64,000 nucleotides of DNA from Alicyclobacillus sp. SP_1 (lineage in GTDB: Bacteria > Bacillota > Bacilli > Alicyclobacillales > Alicyclobacillaceae): the NCBI RefSeq assembly GCF_024706985.1, contig NZ_JAMCCX010000012.1, forward strand, positions 19,172 through 83,171, written 5' to 3'. The notes below the pieces were generated by a model, which had not been told where the DNA came from, searched no databases, and saw only the letters and a list, made by a program, of their open reading frames with translations. Both the position numbers and the translations under genes were made by a program. Below are positions 54,727-64,000 of this stretch, piece by piece. How positions within the stretch are numbered: the first letter of the stretch is position 1; every line of letters starts with the position of its first letter.

Positions 54727-55713
54727 TCACTTCAACCCACCAGGATGTAGCGCCAAAGTCTCTGGCGGTTTGACCGATGGTTTCTCCTCAACGACATCAG
54801 TGACCGTCTTCAAGGTGTACCCTTTGTCTCGCACCATGCGAATCAACTGCGGCAGAGCCTCTGCTGTGGACCGGGTAGGGTGCATCAAGATGAGCGCTCC
54901 GGGCGTCAAATGGTTTCGCACGCGCGCCAAAATAACGTCCGGCTGAGGCTTTTTCCAGTCAATGGTATCTGCAGTCCACAGAATGACATGCATATGACGA
55001 TCCGCTGCTAAACGCACGAGACGCCCATCGTAACTTCCAGACGGAGGAGCAATGAGAGAGCACTGGACGCCAAGTCGGGTATTCAAAATCGTATTCGTCA
55101 CATCCAACTGGCGCGCCAAACGGTCCTCGGTCAGCGTCTTAAAGTCCGGATGTCCAGTTCCGTGACTGCCAACATCCTGCCCTTCTTCAACAATATGGCG
55201 CGCCATCTGCAAATGACTTTTCACCCATGCTCCATCGAGAAAAAACGTCGCCCGAACATTTTCCTTGTGCAACGTCTCCAACATTTTTGGAAGATACTCT
55301 TCTCCCCACGATACGTTAATCATGAGCGTTACCGATTTTTCTCCCGGTGAACCTCGATAGATAGAATCGGCTGGGAGCATCTTCAGAGACACTTTGGGCA
55401 AAGCGGAATTCCACACGAGATGAAGCTTTTGGTCTCTCGCTTGGCGCGTTGCCGCTTCTGTGGCCGGAACATTCAACATCCATCCCGACAGACCGGGGAC
55501 ATTGTGCCACACTGAATCGTGTTTTGCATCGGTCGGCTTCACTCCAAATTCCTCTTGAACTTTCGACAACTCGTTTAGGGAACTTTCTGATTTGGCAAGA
55601 GGGTGACTCTCTGCCGAAACTTTTCCCAACGCAAAGAAACTGCTCCAGGCACTTGCACTCGTCAGCAAAAGCGCAAAAGTCAAGCAGTTTCTTCTTCTAT
55701 GAAACGATCTCAT
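54727..55713 (-). CDS. YlxY-like polysaccharide deacetylase family protein, 328 aa
   Basis: Signal peptide (basic FHRRR then CLTFALLLTSASAWSSFFALG), so exported. A NodB-like domain covers about 110-300: the usual TFDDG is INVSWGEE and the HxxxH is SHGTGHPD. Loss of the metal-binding aspartates suggests an inactive or altered deacetylase, which is typical of the YlxY group. Position between pnp and the M16 protease supports this. ATG 55713. Confidence 0.85.
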   Translation of the reverse strand: MRSFHRRRNCLTFALLLTSASAWSSFFALGKVSAESHPLAKSESSLNELSKVQEEFGVKPTDAKHDSVWHNVPGLSGWMLNVPATEAATRQARDQKLHLVWNSALPKVSLKMLPADSIYRGSPGEKSVTLMINVSWGEEYLPKMLETLHKENVRATFFLDGAWVKSHLQMARHIVEEGQDVGSHGTGHPDFKTLTEDRLARQLDVTNTILNTRLGVQCSLIAPPSGSYDGRLVRLAADRHMHVILWTADTIDWKKPQPDVILARVRNHLTPGALILMHPTRSTAEALPQLIRMVRDKGYTLKTVTDVVEEKPSVKPPETLALHPGGLK

Positions 55714-55910
55714 AAACCCTACCTCCTAGCCCGCTAACATCGGCTTCCTCGTGAGGTAGGGTGCCCGAACTTGCAAACTCCACTCGCCAAGTACACAAGT
55801 TTACAAAAACCCGCGCCAACAAACCTGGGTTTCGGATAACATGAACCACTTTCAAATCCGACGTCATCGCATCTCCCGGAAGACGCGATCTATCCGCGTG
55901 TAGAGACCCG

Positions 55911-58004
55911 TCAGGTCAAGGGCGCACTTTCCGGCTTGAGCGCCTCTTTGCGCGACAAGTTGAGTCGGCCCTGACCGTCAATCTCCGTAACCTTGACGGT
56001 CAAGGAATCACCCACTGCGCAGATATCCTCTACTTTATTGACGCGTCCGACATCAAGCTGAGAAATGTGAACCAAGCCTTCCTTCCCAGGAAGAACTTCC
56101 ACGAACGCCCCATACTTCTCCACTCGAGTGACTTTGCCCACGTAAATTTGTCCAACTTCTACTTCGCGCACGATGTTTTCTACCATTTCGCGCGCCTTTT
56201 CGGCCATTTCTGAATCCGTACCATGAATGAACACGCGGCCGTCTTGTTCAATATCAATCTTCACGCCCGTCTCGTCAATGATTTTATTGATGACGCGCCC
56301 ACCCGGTCCAATGACGTCTCGAATTTTATCGGGATTGATGCGAACCGTCATCACTCGCGGCGCGTAGCGAGACAACTCATTGCGCGGCTCTGAGATGGCT
56401 TGCAGCATTTTGTCCAAAATATGCATGCGCCCAACACGCGCCTGCTGCAACGCCCTCTCCAAAATATCGCGGTGAATCCCGTCGATTTTAATGTCCATTT
56501 GGAGAGCAGTGACGCCCTTTGCCGTTCCAGCGACTTTGAAATCCATGTCTCCCAAATGGTCTTCCAATCCCTGGATGTCTGTCAACACAGCCACATCGTC
56601 TCCATCTTTGACGAGACCCATGGCGATACCCGCAACCGGCGCCTTAATGGGCACACCAGCATCCATCAGAGCCATCGTACTCCCGCAAATGCTGGCCTGG
56701 GAAGTTGAGCCATTGGACTCTAGAATCTCCGACACTACACGTATCGCATACGGAAACTCTTCTGGCGAGGGAATGACAACATCCAAAGCTCTCTCACCCA
56801 GTGCACCATGACCAATGTCTCGCCGACTCGGAGCGCGGAGCGGCCTCGCTTCCCCAACGCTGAAAGGTGGAAAATTGTAGTGATGCATGTAGCGATTAGA
56901 GGCTTCAACTTCCAACCCGTCGAGAATTTGTTCGTCTCCCATAGCACCCAAGGTACATACGGACAAGGCTTGTGTCTGGCCGCGAGTGAACAACCCACTT
57001 CCGTGAGCTCGCGGCAAAACTCCAACTTCACAACTGATGGGGCGAATTTCGTCCAAACGGCGGCCATCCGGGCGAATGCCATCTTTTAAAATGGCGCCAC
57101 GCACTTCCTCTTTCAAGATGTCGTGAAGAACCTCATCGATGTTCTTTACATCATCCGGGAACTGCTCCAGTAGTTGCCTTTTGACCTCCTCGTTCACCGC
57201 TTCAATGGCTGCCTCTCGCGCGAGCTTGTCCGCATTTCGCACAGCCAAGCGAATTTGGTCTCCGACCGCTTGCCGCACGGCTTTCACAATCTCCGACGGT
57301 ACTTGATGCAATTTGACTTCCCGCTTGACAACTCCAACCTTTGCGGCGAATTGCTCAATTTCATGAATTATTTTTTGGATGTTACTGTGTCCAAACAAAA
57401 TAGCGTCCAGCATGACTTCTTCGGGAATTTCTTGCGCTCCCGCTTCCACCATCACCACAGCATCTTTGGTTCCCGCGACCACCAAGTGCATCGCACTGTT
57501 AGCCGCTTCTGAAACCGTCGGATTCAACACGAACTGACCATTCAGCATGCCCACGACCACGCCCGCAATCGGTCCATCAAACGGAATGTCGGATACGGTC
57601 AAAGCAGCCGAAGTGCCAATCATCGCAGTGACTTCCGGAGCACAGTCTTGGTCTACCGACATGACCAAGTCTACTACTTGGACATCGTTTCGAAATCCTT
57701 CGGGGAACAGCGGGCGAATCGGACGGTCAATCAACCGAGAGGCCAAAATAGCTCGCTCGCTAGGTCGCCCTTCTCGTTTGATAAACCCACCTGGAATTTT
57801 GCCCACAGCGTAAAGACGCTCTTCATAATTGACGGTCAGCGGGAAAAAATCCAAATCTTTCGGTTCGTTCGATGCCGTGACGGTGCACAAAATCATTGTG
57901 TCGCCGTAGCGCACATCAACGGCACCAGTAGCCTGCTTTGCTAACTTACCAGTTTCCATCACAAACGGACGCCCGGCTAACATAAACTCATGTCTGACAA
58001 CCAT
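55911..58004 (-). CDS. pnp: Polynucleotide phosphorylase, 697 aa
   Basis: 3'-5' phosphorolytic exoribonuclease. Two RNase PH domains ([45 protein letters not shown]) flank a helical domain. They are followed by KH ([18 protein letters not shown]) and S1 ([20 protein letters not shown]) RNA-binding domains. ATG 58004 is used: GGGAGG is slightly distant. Just downstream of rpsO, with a terminator between. Confidence 0.96.
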   Translation of the reverse strand: MVVRHEFMLAGRPFVMETGKLAKQATGAVDVRYGDTMILCTVTASNEPKDLDFFPLTVNYEERLYAVGKIPGGFIKREGRPSERAILASRLIDRPIRPLFPEGFRNDVQVVDLVMSVDQDCAPEVTAMIGTSAALTVSDIPFDGPIAGVVVGMLNGQFVLNPTVSEAANSAMHLVVAGTKDAVVMVEAGAQEIPEEVMLDAILFGHSNIQKIIHEIEQFAAKVGVVKREVKLHQVPSEIVKAVRQAVGDQIRLAVRNADKLAREAAIEAVNEEVKRQLLEQFPDDVKNIDEVLHDILKEEVRGAILKDGIRPDGRRLDEIRPISCEVGVLPRAHGSGLFTRGQTQALSVCTLGAMGDEQILDGLEVEASNRYMHHYNFPPFSVGEARPLRAPSRRDIGHGALGERALDVVIPSPEEFPYAIRVVSEILESNGSTSQASICGSTMALMDAGVPIKAPVAGIAMGLVKDGDDVAVLTDIQGLEDHLGDMDFKVAGTAKGVTALQMDIKIDGIHRDILERALQQARVGRMHILDKMLQAISEPRNELSRYAPRVMTVRINPDKIRDVIGPGGRVINKIIDETGVKIDIEQDGRVFIHGTDSEMAEKAREMVENIVREVEVGQIYVGKVTRVEKYGAFVEVLPGKEGLVHISQLDVGRVNKVEDICAVGDSLTVKVTEIDGQGRLNLSRKEALKPESAPLT

Positions 58005-58061
58005 AGAAAACGGCCAACCTCCCTGCAATTCTCGAATAAACGCGGATACACCACCGATATG

Positions 58062-58085
58062 TAAAAGAAGCGGGCCGAAGCCCGC
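58062..58085 (-). terminator. Terminator of rpsO
   Basis: Minus strand GCGGGC - TTCG - GCCCGC followed by TTCTTTTAC, within 15 bp of the rpsO stop. Read-through or a second promoter would feed pnp. Confidence 0.75.
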
Positions 58086-58097
58086 CAGGTGGAAGTG

Positions 58098-58364
58098 CTA
58101 TCTACGCAGCCCCAACGACTGAATCAATTCGCGATAACGATTCACGTCTTTATTCCTGAGATAATTCAACAAATTGCGTCGATGTCCAATCATCTTATAA
58201 AGACCGCGCCGCGAATGATGATCTTTCTTGTGCTCACGAAAATGCTCGGTCAAATAAGAAATTTTTTGAGTTAAGATGGCAATCTGGACTTCCGGGCTAC
58301 CCGTGTCCCCTTCATGCAATTGATATTTTTCCACAATTTCTTTCTTCTGCTCATTCGTCAACAT
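58098..58364 (-). CDS. rpsO: Ribosomal protein S15, 88 aa
   Basis: Small-subunit protein that binds the central domain of 16S rRNA. The signature [37 protein letters not shown] and the [13 protein letters not shown] helix are intact. ATG 58364 follows GGAGGAGTG. The upstream 125 bases may hold the usual S15 autoregulatory leader, but I cannot fold it confidently. Confidence 0.97.
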   Translation of the reverse strand: MLTNEQKKEIVEKYQLHEGDTGSPEVQIAILTQKISYLTEHFREHKKDHHSRRGLYKMIGHRRNLLNYLRNKDVNRYRELIQSLGLRR

Positions 58365-58596
58365 ATCAAACACTCCTCCAAATTCATACCCCGAAATCCC
58401 TGTGACGAAGTCGGCGTTTGGAGCGAACGCTCCACTGCGACACAGTTCCTTGCGCCGGGTGCTACGTGCAAAGGTGCACTTCCTCATCATAACACACGGA
58501 ATTGCAAGCCACAACACAACGGACTCTCCAACTCCCTGGGTCGAACGTGCGTGTCAAGCGCAATATTTTATAGAAAAAGACTTCCTTGACGACAAC

Positions 58597-59547
58597 CTAC
58601 TCTTGCAGTGACGACAAACCGAGCATTATTCTCGCCATGAGACAGTCCTGTCGAATCTGTTGCGTCAATTCAGAAAGGCTAGCAAATTTCATTTCGTCGC
58701 GCAGTCGCCTCAGTAGAGAAACACGCAATTGTTTCCCGTATAAATCTCCTGAGTAATCGAGAAGATGGACTTCCAATCGCCGCGACAATCCGTTCACCGT
58801 TGGACGAATCCCCAAGTTGGCCACGCCAAACCAATTTCGACCCGGCTCATGGACGGACGTATCCACACTCACGGCGTACACCCCATTTTTCGGCAGAACA
58901 TAGTCATCGATGCCGCCGATATTCGCGGTCGGAAATCCGATAGTCCGACCGCGAGCATCGCCGTGTTCGACCACCCCTGTCAGCGAATAGGCACGGCCGA
59001 GAAGCGCTTCGGCAGCTTCGACGCGACCCGCGAGCAAATGATCGCGAATGTTCGACGACGAGACTTTGACCCCATTCTCCTCGACATGATGCACCACGTG
59101 TACGGGAACTCGGATGGTACTCGCCAAGCTTTTTAAATCTTCGACAGTCGCCTGTCCACCGCGACCAAACCGAAAATCCGCACCGACGACTATCGACTTT
59201 GCACCCAAGCGCTTCAGGTGTTCACGCACGAACGTCTCTGCGGTCACATTCGCATAGGCGGCATCGAATTGAATGAGGAACAAAGCCTCGACCCCAAACT
59301 GCTCCAGAAGCCGACTCTTGTCCCGCTCCGGCGTCAGCCACGTTCGATACCGTTCATCCCCCGTCAATACATAGACCGGATGTGGGGTGAAACTTACCAC
59401 CGCGAGCTCGCTTTGGTTATGGGCGAGCGAGCGAGCTTGATGAAGAATCGCTTGATGACCAATGTGAACCCCGTCAAATTTACCGATGGCCAGCACGTAG
59501 GAGCCTTTCTCTTCCTGAGGAATCCCTTGAACAGACACAACGCGCAT
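58597..59547 (-). CDS. ribF: Bifunctional riboflavin kinase/FAD synthetase, 316 aa
   Basis: Makes FMN and FAD. The N-terminal nucleotidyltransferase has GKFDGVHIGHQAIL, and the C-terminal flavokinase has RTIGFPTANI and a GVYAVSV/NLGIRPT block. Length is normal. ATG 59547 follows GAGGTGGG, three bases from truB. Confidence 0.95.
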   Translation of the reverse strand: MRVVSVQGIPQEEKGSYVLAIGKFDGVHIGHQAILHQARSLAHNQSELAVVSFTPHPVYVLTGDERYRTWLTPERDKSRLLEQFGVEALFLIQFDAAYANVTAETFVREHLKRLGAKSIVVGADFRFGRGGQATVEDLKSLASTIRVPVHVVHHVEENGVKVSSSNIRDHLLAGRVEAAEALLGRAYSLTGVVEHGDARGRTIGFPTANIGGIDDYVLPKNGVYAVSVDTSVHEPGRNWFGVANLGIRPTVNGLSRRLEVHLLDYSGDLYGKQLRVSLLRRLRDEMKFASLSELTQQIRQDCLMARIMLGLSSLQE

Positions 59548-59550
59548 CGT

Positions 59551-60495
59551 TCAACCCACCTCTTTCCAAAACACTTTCATCGGACGCATGCGCGTGCGGC
59601 CCTGCAACGCATCGAATCCGTCTGGATTCGCCGCGAAAACAGCTTCCACCACGGCAACCAAGTTTCCATCGCACGTAGCAAGGGCAACCGTTTCCGGAGC
59701 AAGCTCTGGCCCATCCGTTGGCCAGTCTACGTGTTGGCCTTTAGAGAGAGCCTCGGCCACAGCAACGGTCACTGCCACTTGCGGCATATTCGACAGGCAA
59801 TCCACTGGACGTCGCAGGTAATCCACCGGGTTATCGGACTCAAGCAACGTGTCAAGCGGAACACATTCGTCTAAGCGAATGCATCCAGACTGCACGCGGC
59901 GCAGAGTCGTCAGGTGAGCAGGAACACCGAGAGCTTCTCCGAGGTCACGGCAGAGCGACCGAATATAGGTACCCTTCGAACAGCGCACGTAAAACGAAAG
60001 CGCCACCGTGTCGTCCTGCATCATGTGCAGACCATCCACAGTGAATTCAAAAATGTCAACCCAGCGAGTCGGCAAATCCACACGGATGTCGGCGCGCGCC
60101 AACTCATAGGCTCGCTTCCCCCCGATGTGCACCGCAGAATACGATGGAATGCGTTGACAAATGTGACCGCGGAAAGCCGTGAGGGCCGGTTCAATCTCGC
60201 TCAAAGTCAATTTCGTTGCGTCTGCCGTCGCAGTGACCCTACCCTCGGCGTCATCCGTGTCAGTACCCACACCAAAGAGCATCGTGCCCACGTACGCCTT
60301 CTCGTCAGCCGAGAGGTATTCCACAAGCCTCGTAGAGTCCCCGACACAGAGAACAAGAACGCCTGTCGCAGCGGGATCGAGCGTCCCTGCGTGACCAATG
60401 CGGCGAATTCCGAGACGGCGGCGAACCGAGAGGACAACGTCGTGCGATGTCAGTCCTGATGGTTTGTCCACACAGAGCACGCCAGACACCGCCAT
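59551..60495 (-). CDS. truB: tRNA pseudouridine-55 synthase, 314 aa
   Basis: Modifies U55 in the T arm. VDKPSGLTSHDVV and GHAGTLDPAATGVLVLCVG contain the catalytic aspartate, with YVRCSKGTYIRSLCRDLG and a C-terminal PUA-like region. ATG 60495 overlaps the nrnA stop (TGATG). Confidence 0.95.
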   Translation of the reverse strand: MAVSGVLCVDKPSGLTSHDVVLSVRRRLGIRRIGHAGTLDPAATGVLVLCVGDSTRLVEYLSADEKAYVGTMLFGVGTDTDDAEGRVTATADATKLTLSEIEPALTAFRGHICQRIPSYSAVHIGGKRAYELARADIRVDLPTRWVDIFEFTVDGLHMMQDDTVALSFYVRCSKGTYIRSLCRDLGEALGVPAHLTTLRRVQSGCIRLDECVPLDTLLESDNPVDYLRRPVDCLSNMPQVAVTVAVAEALSKGQHVDWPTDGPELAPETVALATCDGNLVAVVEAVFAANPDGFDALQGRTRMRPMKVFWKEVG

Positions 60496-61499
60496 CACAC
60501 GCGCGCCTCATCTAAAGCGCGTTCCACAGCGGTAAAAATTTGCTCCATGGCGTCTTCCAGAGTCGTCTCCAGCGTACACCCGGCGGCGCGGATGTGACCG
60601 CCTCCACCGAACCGCTGGGCGACTTCCGACACGTCAACCCGGCGTTTGGAGCGGAGCGAAACTTTGACCTGTTGGAGCGGGGTTTCACGAAAGAGAATGC
60701 CCACCTCGACCGTGTCTATCGAACGCGCAAAACCAACCAGTCCCTCGACATCATCCTCTTCAGCACCCGCACCTTCAATCATTCCACGGGTGACATAGAG
60801 GGCCGCATACCTGCCATCCTCCGAGACCGTCAAGTTCGACAAAGCCATCTGCAGAAGATGCATCTGTTCGGCCGATCGCGCTTCCAGAGCGGGTTCCGCG
60901 ATGTCGTAAGGACGCACACCCGACATCAAAAGCTCCGCCGCAATTTGATAGACTTCAGGGGTCGTGTTCGGTTGCACAAAACCAGCGGTATCCGTCAGAA
61001 TCCCCGTGTACAGCGCAGCCGACAGCGGTTCGCTAAGCGGTACCTGCAGGGCTTTCGCCAAATGAAACAAAATTTCACACGTTGCTGCGGCGTCGGCATC
61101 GACGGCATTGGCCACTCCGAATCTTGGATTCGTGCGATGGTGGTCAACGTTCACCACGGTGGCGCCTTCAGCTACCACAAATTGAAGTGCGGCATACCGC
61201 GCTGCATCTGCACAATCCACTGCAACCACGTGCTGAAAGCGACCCGCATACTCGTCTGAAACAACCGTCGCTTTCGAGTAGTGTTCGAGGTAATCAAACC
61301 GTGCTGGCAACGGGGCTTCGACCATAAACGTCCAACGTTTTCCGATTTTTTCAAGCAGAAGAGACATGGCCAAGGCACTGCCGATGGCATCTCCGTCCGG
61401 ACGCTCGTGTGTCACAATCAACCAATCATCATCGCGCAGAAGCGCCTCGGCAACCGCCTCGACATCTGCCAAACAGCGCGGTGCTGGGTTCCATGTCAT
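60495..61499 (-). CDS. nrnA: DHH-family phosphoesterase NrnA, 334 aa
   Basis: Bifunctional oligoribonuclease/pAp phosphatase. DHH domain motifs HERPDGDAIGSALA, VDCADA and VNVDHHRTN hold the manganese ligands, and the DHHA1 domain ends with GGGGHIRAAG. ATG 61499 follows AGGGGGGA. Clustered with rbfA and infB as in many Bacillota. Confidence 0.94.
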   Translation of the reverse strand: MTWNPAPRCLADVEAVAEALLRDDDWLIVTHERPDGDAIGSALAMSLLLEKIGKRWTFMVEAPLPARFDYLEHYSKATVVSDEYAGRFQHVVAVDCADAARYAALQFVVAEGATVVNVDHHRTNPRFGVANAVDADAAATCEILFHLAKALQVPLSEPLSAALYTGILTDTAGFVQPNTTPEVYQIAAELLMSGVRPYDIAEPALEARSAEQMHLLQMALSNLTVSEDGRYAALYVTRGMIEGAGAEEDDVEGLVGFARSIDTVEVGILFRETPLQQVKVSLRSKRRVDVSEVAQRFGGGGHIRAAGCTLETTLEDAMEQIFTAVERALDEARV

Positions 61500-61510
61500 A
61501 AAAAGTCCCC

Positions 61511-61912
61511 CTAGGACTTGGTGGATTTTTCAGATGGGCCATCCCCACTGTCGACGGACTCCCCGTCCGGCGCAACATCCAACGAGCGCAGCACCGTTTG
61601 AATGTGAGCACTGTACTCTCCAGACTCATCTAATTTGAAGACCAATTCTGGAGAAATTCGCAAGCGCAAACGCCGACCGACTTCCCCGCGAATGAAGCCA
61701 CTCGCCTTCTGAAGGGCAGACATGGTCTGCCCTTTCGCTTGATTGTCCCCAAACACACTGATGTAGACTTTTGCGTGTTGTAAGTCGCCCGCCATATCGA
61801 CACGCGTGACCGTGGCAAATCCTATTCCAGGATCTTTCAAATCGGAGCGCATCACATCCGCAATCTCTTTTTTCAGTTGCTCGCCAACCCTAGCAACCCG
61901 GATTTTACTCAT
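61511..61912 (-). CDS. rbfA: Ribosome-binding factor A, 133 aa
   Basis: KH-type 30S maturation factor. VARVGEQLKKEIADVM and DPGIGFATVTRVDM, then VYISVFGD and the RISPELVFKLDES segment, are typical. ATG 61912 follows GGAGGAG. Between infB and nrnA. Confidence 0.94.
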   Translation of the reverse strand: MSKIRVARVGEQLKKEIADVMRSDLKDPGIGFATVTRVDMAGDLQHAKVYISVFGDNQAKGQTMSALQKASGFIRGEVGRRLRLRISPELVFKLDESGEYSAHIQTVLRSLDVAPDGESVDSGDGPSEKSTKS

Positions 61913-61949
61913 GCGAGCTCCTCCATTCTCCTGACGGACCAGGACAAAA

Positions 61950-64000
61950 TCAGTGCACTTTCAAAGCTTCCATTTTGAATGCCTCGACAATGTCGCCGAG
62001 TTTGATGTCATTGAATTTGTCTAACGTCACACCACATTCGAAGCCAGTTGCCACTTCGCGCGCATCGTCCTTAAATCGCTTCAGCGTGTCGAGCGCCCCT
62101 TCATACACCACCACACCATCGCGAATCAATCGCGCTTCGGCGTCCCGCGTCATCTTTCCGTCCGTCACATAGCAACCAGCCACGGTACCGACTTTGGAAA
62201 TCGAAAACACTTGACGGACTTCGGCGTGGCCGAGAACCACTTCCTTATATTCGGGATCGAGCATTCCCTTCATGGCCGCTTCCAACTCTTCGATGACGTT
62301 GTAAATGACACGATACAAGCGAATGTCGACCTTCTCATTCTCTGCAGCACGCTTGGCGTTGACATCCGGGCGAACATGAAAGCCCAAAATGATGGCATTC
62401 GATGCGCTGGCAAGAGCTACATCCGACTCGGTGATAGCTCCGGCACCGCGATGAATGACTTTAATGCGAACGCCTTGAACATCAATTTTCGAAATTGAGC
62501 CGACCAATGCTTCGACAGACCCTTGAACATCAGCCTTCACAATGACGTTCAACTCTTTCATATTGCCTTCCTGAATCTGCCGATACAAGTCGTCCAAGGT
62601 CACGCGTGACGTGGTACTCATCGCTTCAACGCGCTCACGATTCAGCCTCTTTTGAACAAGAGCTCGAGCAGCGCGCTCGTCGTCATAGACCACGAACAAG
62701 TCGCCAGCACTCGGAACTTCGCTCAAACCCTGAATTTCGACTGGCATCGACGGTCCTGCTTCCTTCAGGCGCTTGCCTGTATCGTCGACCATCGCCCGAA
62801 CCCGCCCGGAAGACGTACCTGCGACAACGACGTCGCCAATTTTCAGCGTACCGTTTTGCACGAGGACCGTTGCCACCGGGCCACGCCCTTTGTCCAGTTT
62901 GGCTTCAATCACCGTACCGCGCGGACGGCCGTGCGGATTGGCGCGCTGATCTGCCACATCCGCAACGAGCAACACCATTTCAAGAAGTTCCTCAAGGCCT
63001 TCCTTTTTCAGAGCTGAGATGTTGACGAAGATAGTATCTCCGCCCCATTCTTCCGACACGAGCCCGTACTGCGTCAATTCCTGCTTGACGCGGTCCGGGT
63101 TTGCATCCGGTTTATCCATCTTGTTCACGGCCACGATAATCGGCACGTTGGCCGCCTTGGCATGGTCAATGGCTTCCACCGTCTGCGGCATGACGCCATC
63201 GTCGGCGGCGACGACAAGAATGGTGACGTCCGTCACTTGTGCACCACGCGCCCGCATAGTTGTGAATGCTGCGTGACCCGGGGTGTCCAAAAACGTGATC
63301 GACCGACCTTTGACCTCGACTTGATAGGCTCCGATATGCTGCGTAATACCGCCCGACTCGGTGGCCGTCACGCGACTCGAGCGAATCGCGTCGAGGAGTG
63401 TGGTCTTACCGTGATCGACATGGCCCATAATCGTGACGACGGGCGGTCGCACGACCAAATCCTCAGCCTTGTCTTCTTCGACCAACATGTCGAGCGCTTC
63501 TTCATCGACCGGTTCGAGCACCGTCAATTGCACATTGTACTCGCCAGCAATGAGTTCCATCGCATCCGTGTCAATCTCCTGATTGATGGTGGCCATCACA
63601 CCCAAAAACAGCAGTTTTTTGATGACTTCGGAAGGTTCCCGCTTCAGCAGCTTGCTGTATTCCGCAACAGTCATCGGTCCATCGACCGTCACCTGCGTTG
63701 GGAACTCGATGCGACGCGGTTCCCGCGCGCCGCCGCCACGCCGCCGCGAAGAACTGTTCCGAACCAACTTCTCCTCGTTGAACTGTTCCTTGCGGTCGCG
63801 CGGATGGTCATTGCGACTGCGCTCCCGGTCTTTGCGCGGTGCTGCTGCACCACCCTTTTGCGGCGCCGAGGCAACCACTGCCGCACCGCGACCGCCGTTG
63901 CCCGATCCGCTGCGTTGACCGCCGCCGTAGCCACCGCCACCGCCACCCGAACTGCGTTGACCGCCGCCGTAGCCACCGCCACTGCCGCCCGAACTGCGTT
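61950..64000 (-). CDS. infB: Translation initiation factor IF-2 (5' end outside window)
   Basis: Large GTPase that delivers initiator tRNA. GTPase core [15 protein letters not shown] (G1), DTPGHAAF (G3) and NKMDKPDAN (G4), followed by IF2 domains II-IV. The frame stays open through the right edge, so the start is not seen. The visible N-terminal part is a low-complexity Gly/Tyr/Gln/Arg stretch built from 42-bp repeats ([17 protein letters not shown]), then a basic RNA-binding-like segment. No stop interrupts it. Confidence 0.96.
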   Translation of the reverse strand, partial: RSSGGSGGGYGGGQRSSGGGGGGYGGGQRSGSGNGGRGAAVVASAPQKGGAAAPRKDRERSRNDHPRDRKEQFNEEKLVRNSSSRRRGGGAREPRRIEFPTQVTVDGPMTVAEYSKLLKREPSEVIKKLLFLGVMATINQEIDTDAMELIAGEYNVQLTVLEPVDEEALDMLVEEDKAEDLVVRPPVVTIMGHVDHGKTTLLDAIRSSRVTATESGGITQHIGAYQVEVKGRSITFLDTPGHAAFTTMRARGAQVTDVTILVVAADDGVMPQTVEAIDHAKAANVPIIVAVNKMDKPDANPDRVKQELTQYGLVSEEWGGDTIFVNISALKKEGLEELLEMVLLVADVADQRANPHGRPRGTVIEAKLDKGRGPVATVLVQNGTLKIGDVVVAGTSSGRVRAMVDDTGKRLKEAGPSMPVEIQGLSEVPSAGDLFVVYDDERAARALVQKRLNRERVEAMSTTSRVTLDDLYRQIQEGNMKELNVIVKADVQGSVEALVGSISKIDVQGVRIKVIHRGAGAITESDVALASASNAIILGFHVRPDVNAKRAAENEKVDIRLYRVIYNVIEELEAAMKGMLDPEYKEVVLGHAEVRQVFSISKVGTVAGCYVTDGKMTRDAEARLIRDGVVVYEGALDTLKRFKDDAREVATGFECGVTLDKFNDIKLGDIVEAFKMEALKVH
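63911..64000 (-). repeat. 42-bp tandem repeats in infB
   Basis: Two copies at 63911-63952 and 63953-63994 differ at a few positions, and a third begins at 63995. Each encodes 14 residues ending in GGYGGGQR. The array may continue beyond the window. Confidence 0.85.

Overview
The window comes from a low-to-mid GC, endospore-forming Bacillota. Gene content and order (infB-rbfA-nrnA-truB-ribF-rpsO-pnp, the dipicolinate synthase pair with asd-dapG-dapA-rnjA, tepA-ylzJ-spoIIIE, recA-recX-rny-ymdB-spoVS, cotE, miaB-ricA-mutS-mutL-miaA-hfq-spoVK) match the Bacillus core layout. The variants seen here (YheC/D-type ATP-grasp genes beside cotE, an RsmJ-like methyltransferase between mutL and miaA) suggest an Alicyclobacillus-like lineage. 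That genus guess is inference from gene order and protein style only.

Positions 9.26-64 kb are conserved chromosome, with nearly every gene on the minus strand, so transcription runs from high to low coordinates. From right to left: infB (5' end cut by the window edge), rbfA, nrnA, truB, ribF, rpsO, pnp, a YlxY-type deacetylase, an M16 protease, dut, dpaA/dpaB, asd, dapG, dapA and rnjA. Next come tepA, ylzJ, spoIIIE, two unknown genes, a lipoprotein, ymfK, rodZ, yajQ, pgsA, cinA, a DEAD-box helicase, recA, recX, rny, ymdB, spoVS and an M19 dipeptidase. Last come cotE, a four-gene ATP-grasp/amidoligase cluster, phzF, miaB, ricA, mutS, mutL, an RsmJ-like gene, miaA, hfq, a 12-tRNA operon and a truncated spoVK. 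Many neighbours overlap by ATGA/GTGA/TGATG, implying coupled translation.

Positions 1-9.26 kb are accessory. They hold a short-chain dehydrogenase, an XRE-like regulator with candidate operators, an IS1634-type insertion sequence, a few small genes, a replication-relaxation family protein and much non-coding DNA. Their most striking content is two homologous, gene-free modules. Each has a cluster of GGTCACA motifs spaced 21-22 bp, then a GTGTGCATATACA box, a TGATCACGTG box and an AT-rich block, then an inverted cluster (TGTGACC) with the same spacing. The IS inserted exactly into one of these repeats and left a 6-bp target duplication. The layout looks like plasmid-type iterons or a segregation/replication locus.

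This accessory DNA abuts spoVK, which stops about 195 codons in, just after its Walker B motif and inside a 14-bp palindrome. I infer that a mobile element interrupts this sporulation gene; whether it can excise cannot be told from this window.

Other points of interest are the ATP-grasp x3 plus glutamine-synthetase-like amidoligase operon next to cotE (possible spore-coat peptide synthesis), a promoter plus long leader ending in an intrinsic terminator just before rnjA, a start region hidden in a hairpin in a small accessory gene, and short tandem repeats between dapG and asd and in the start of infB.
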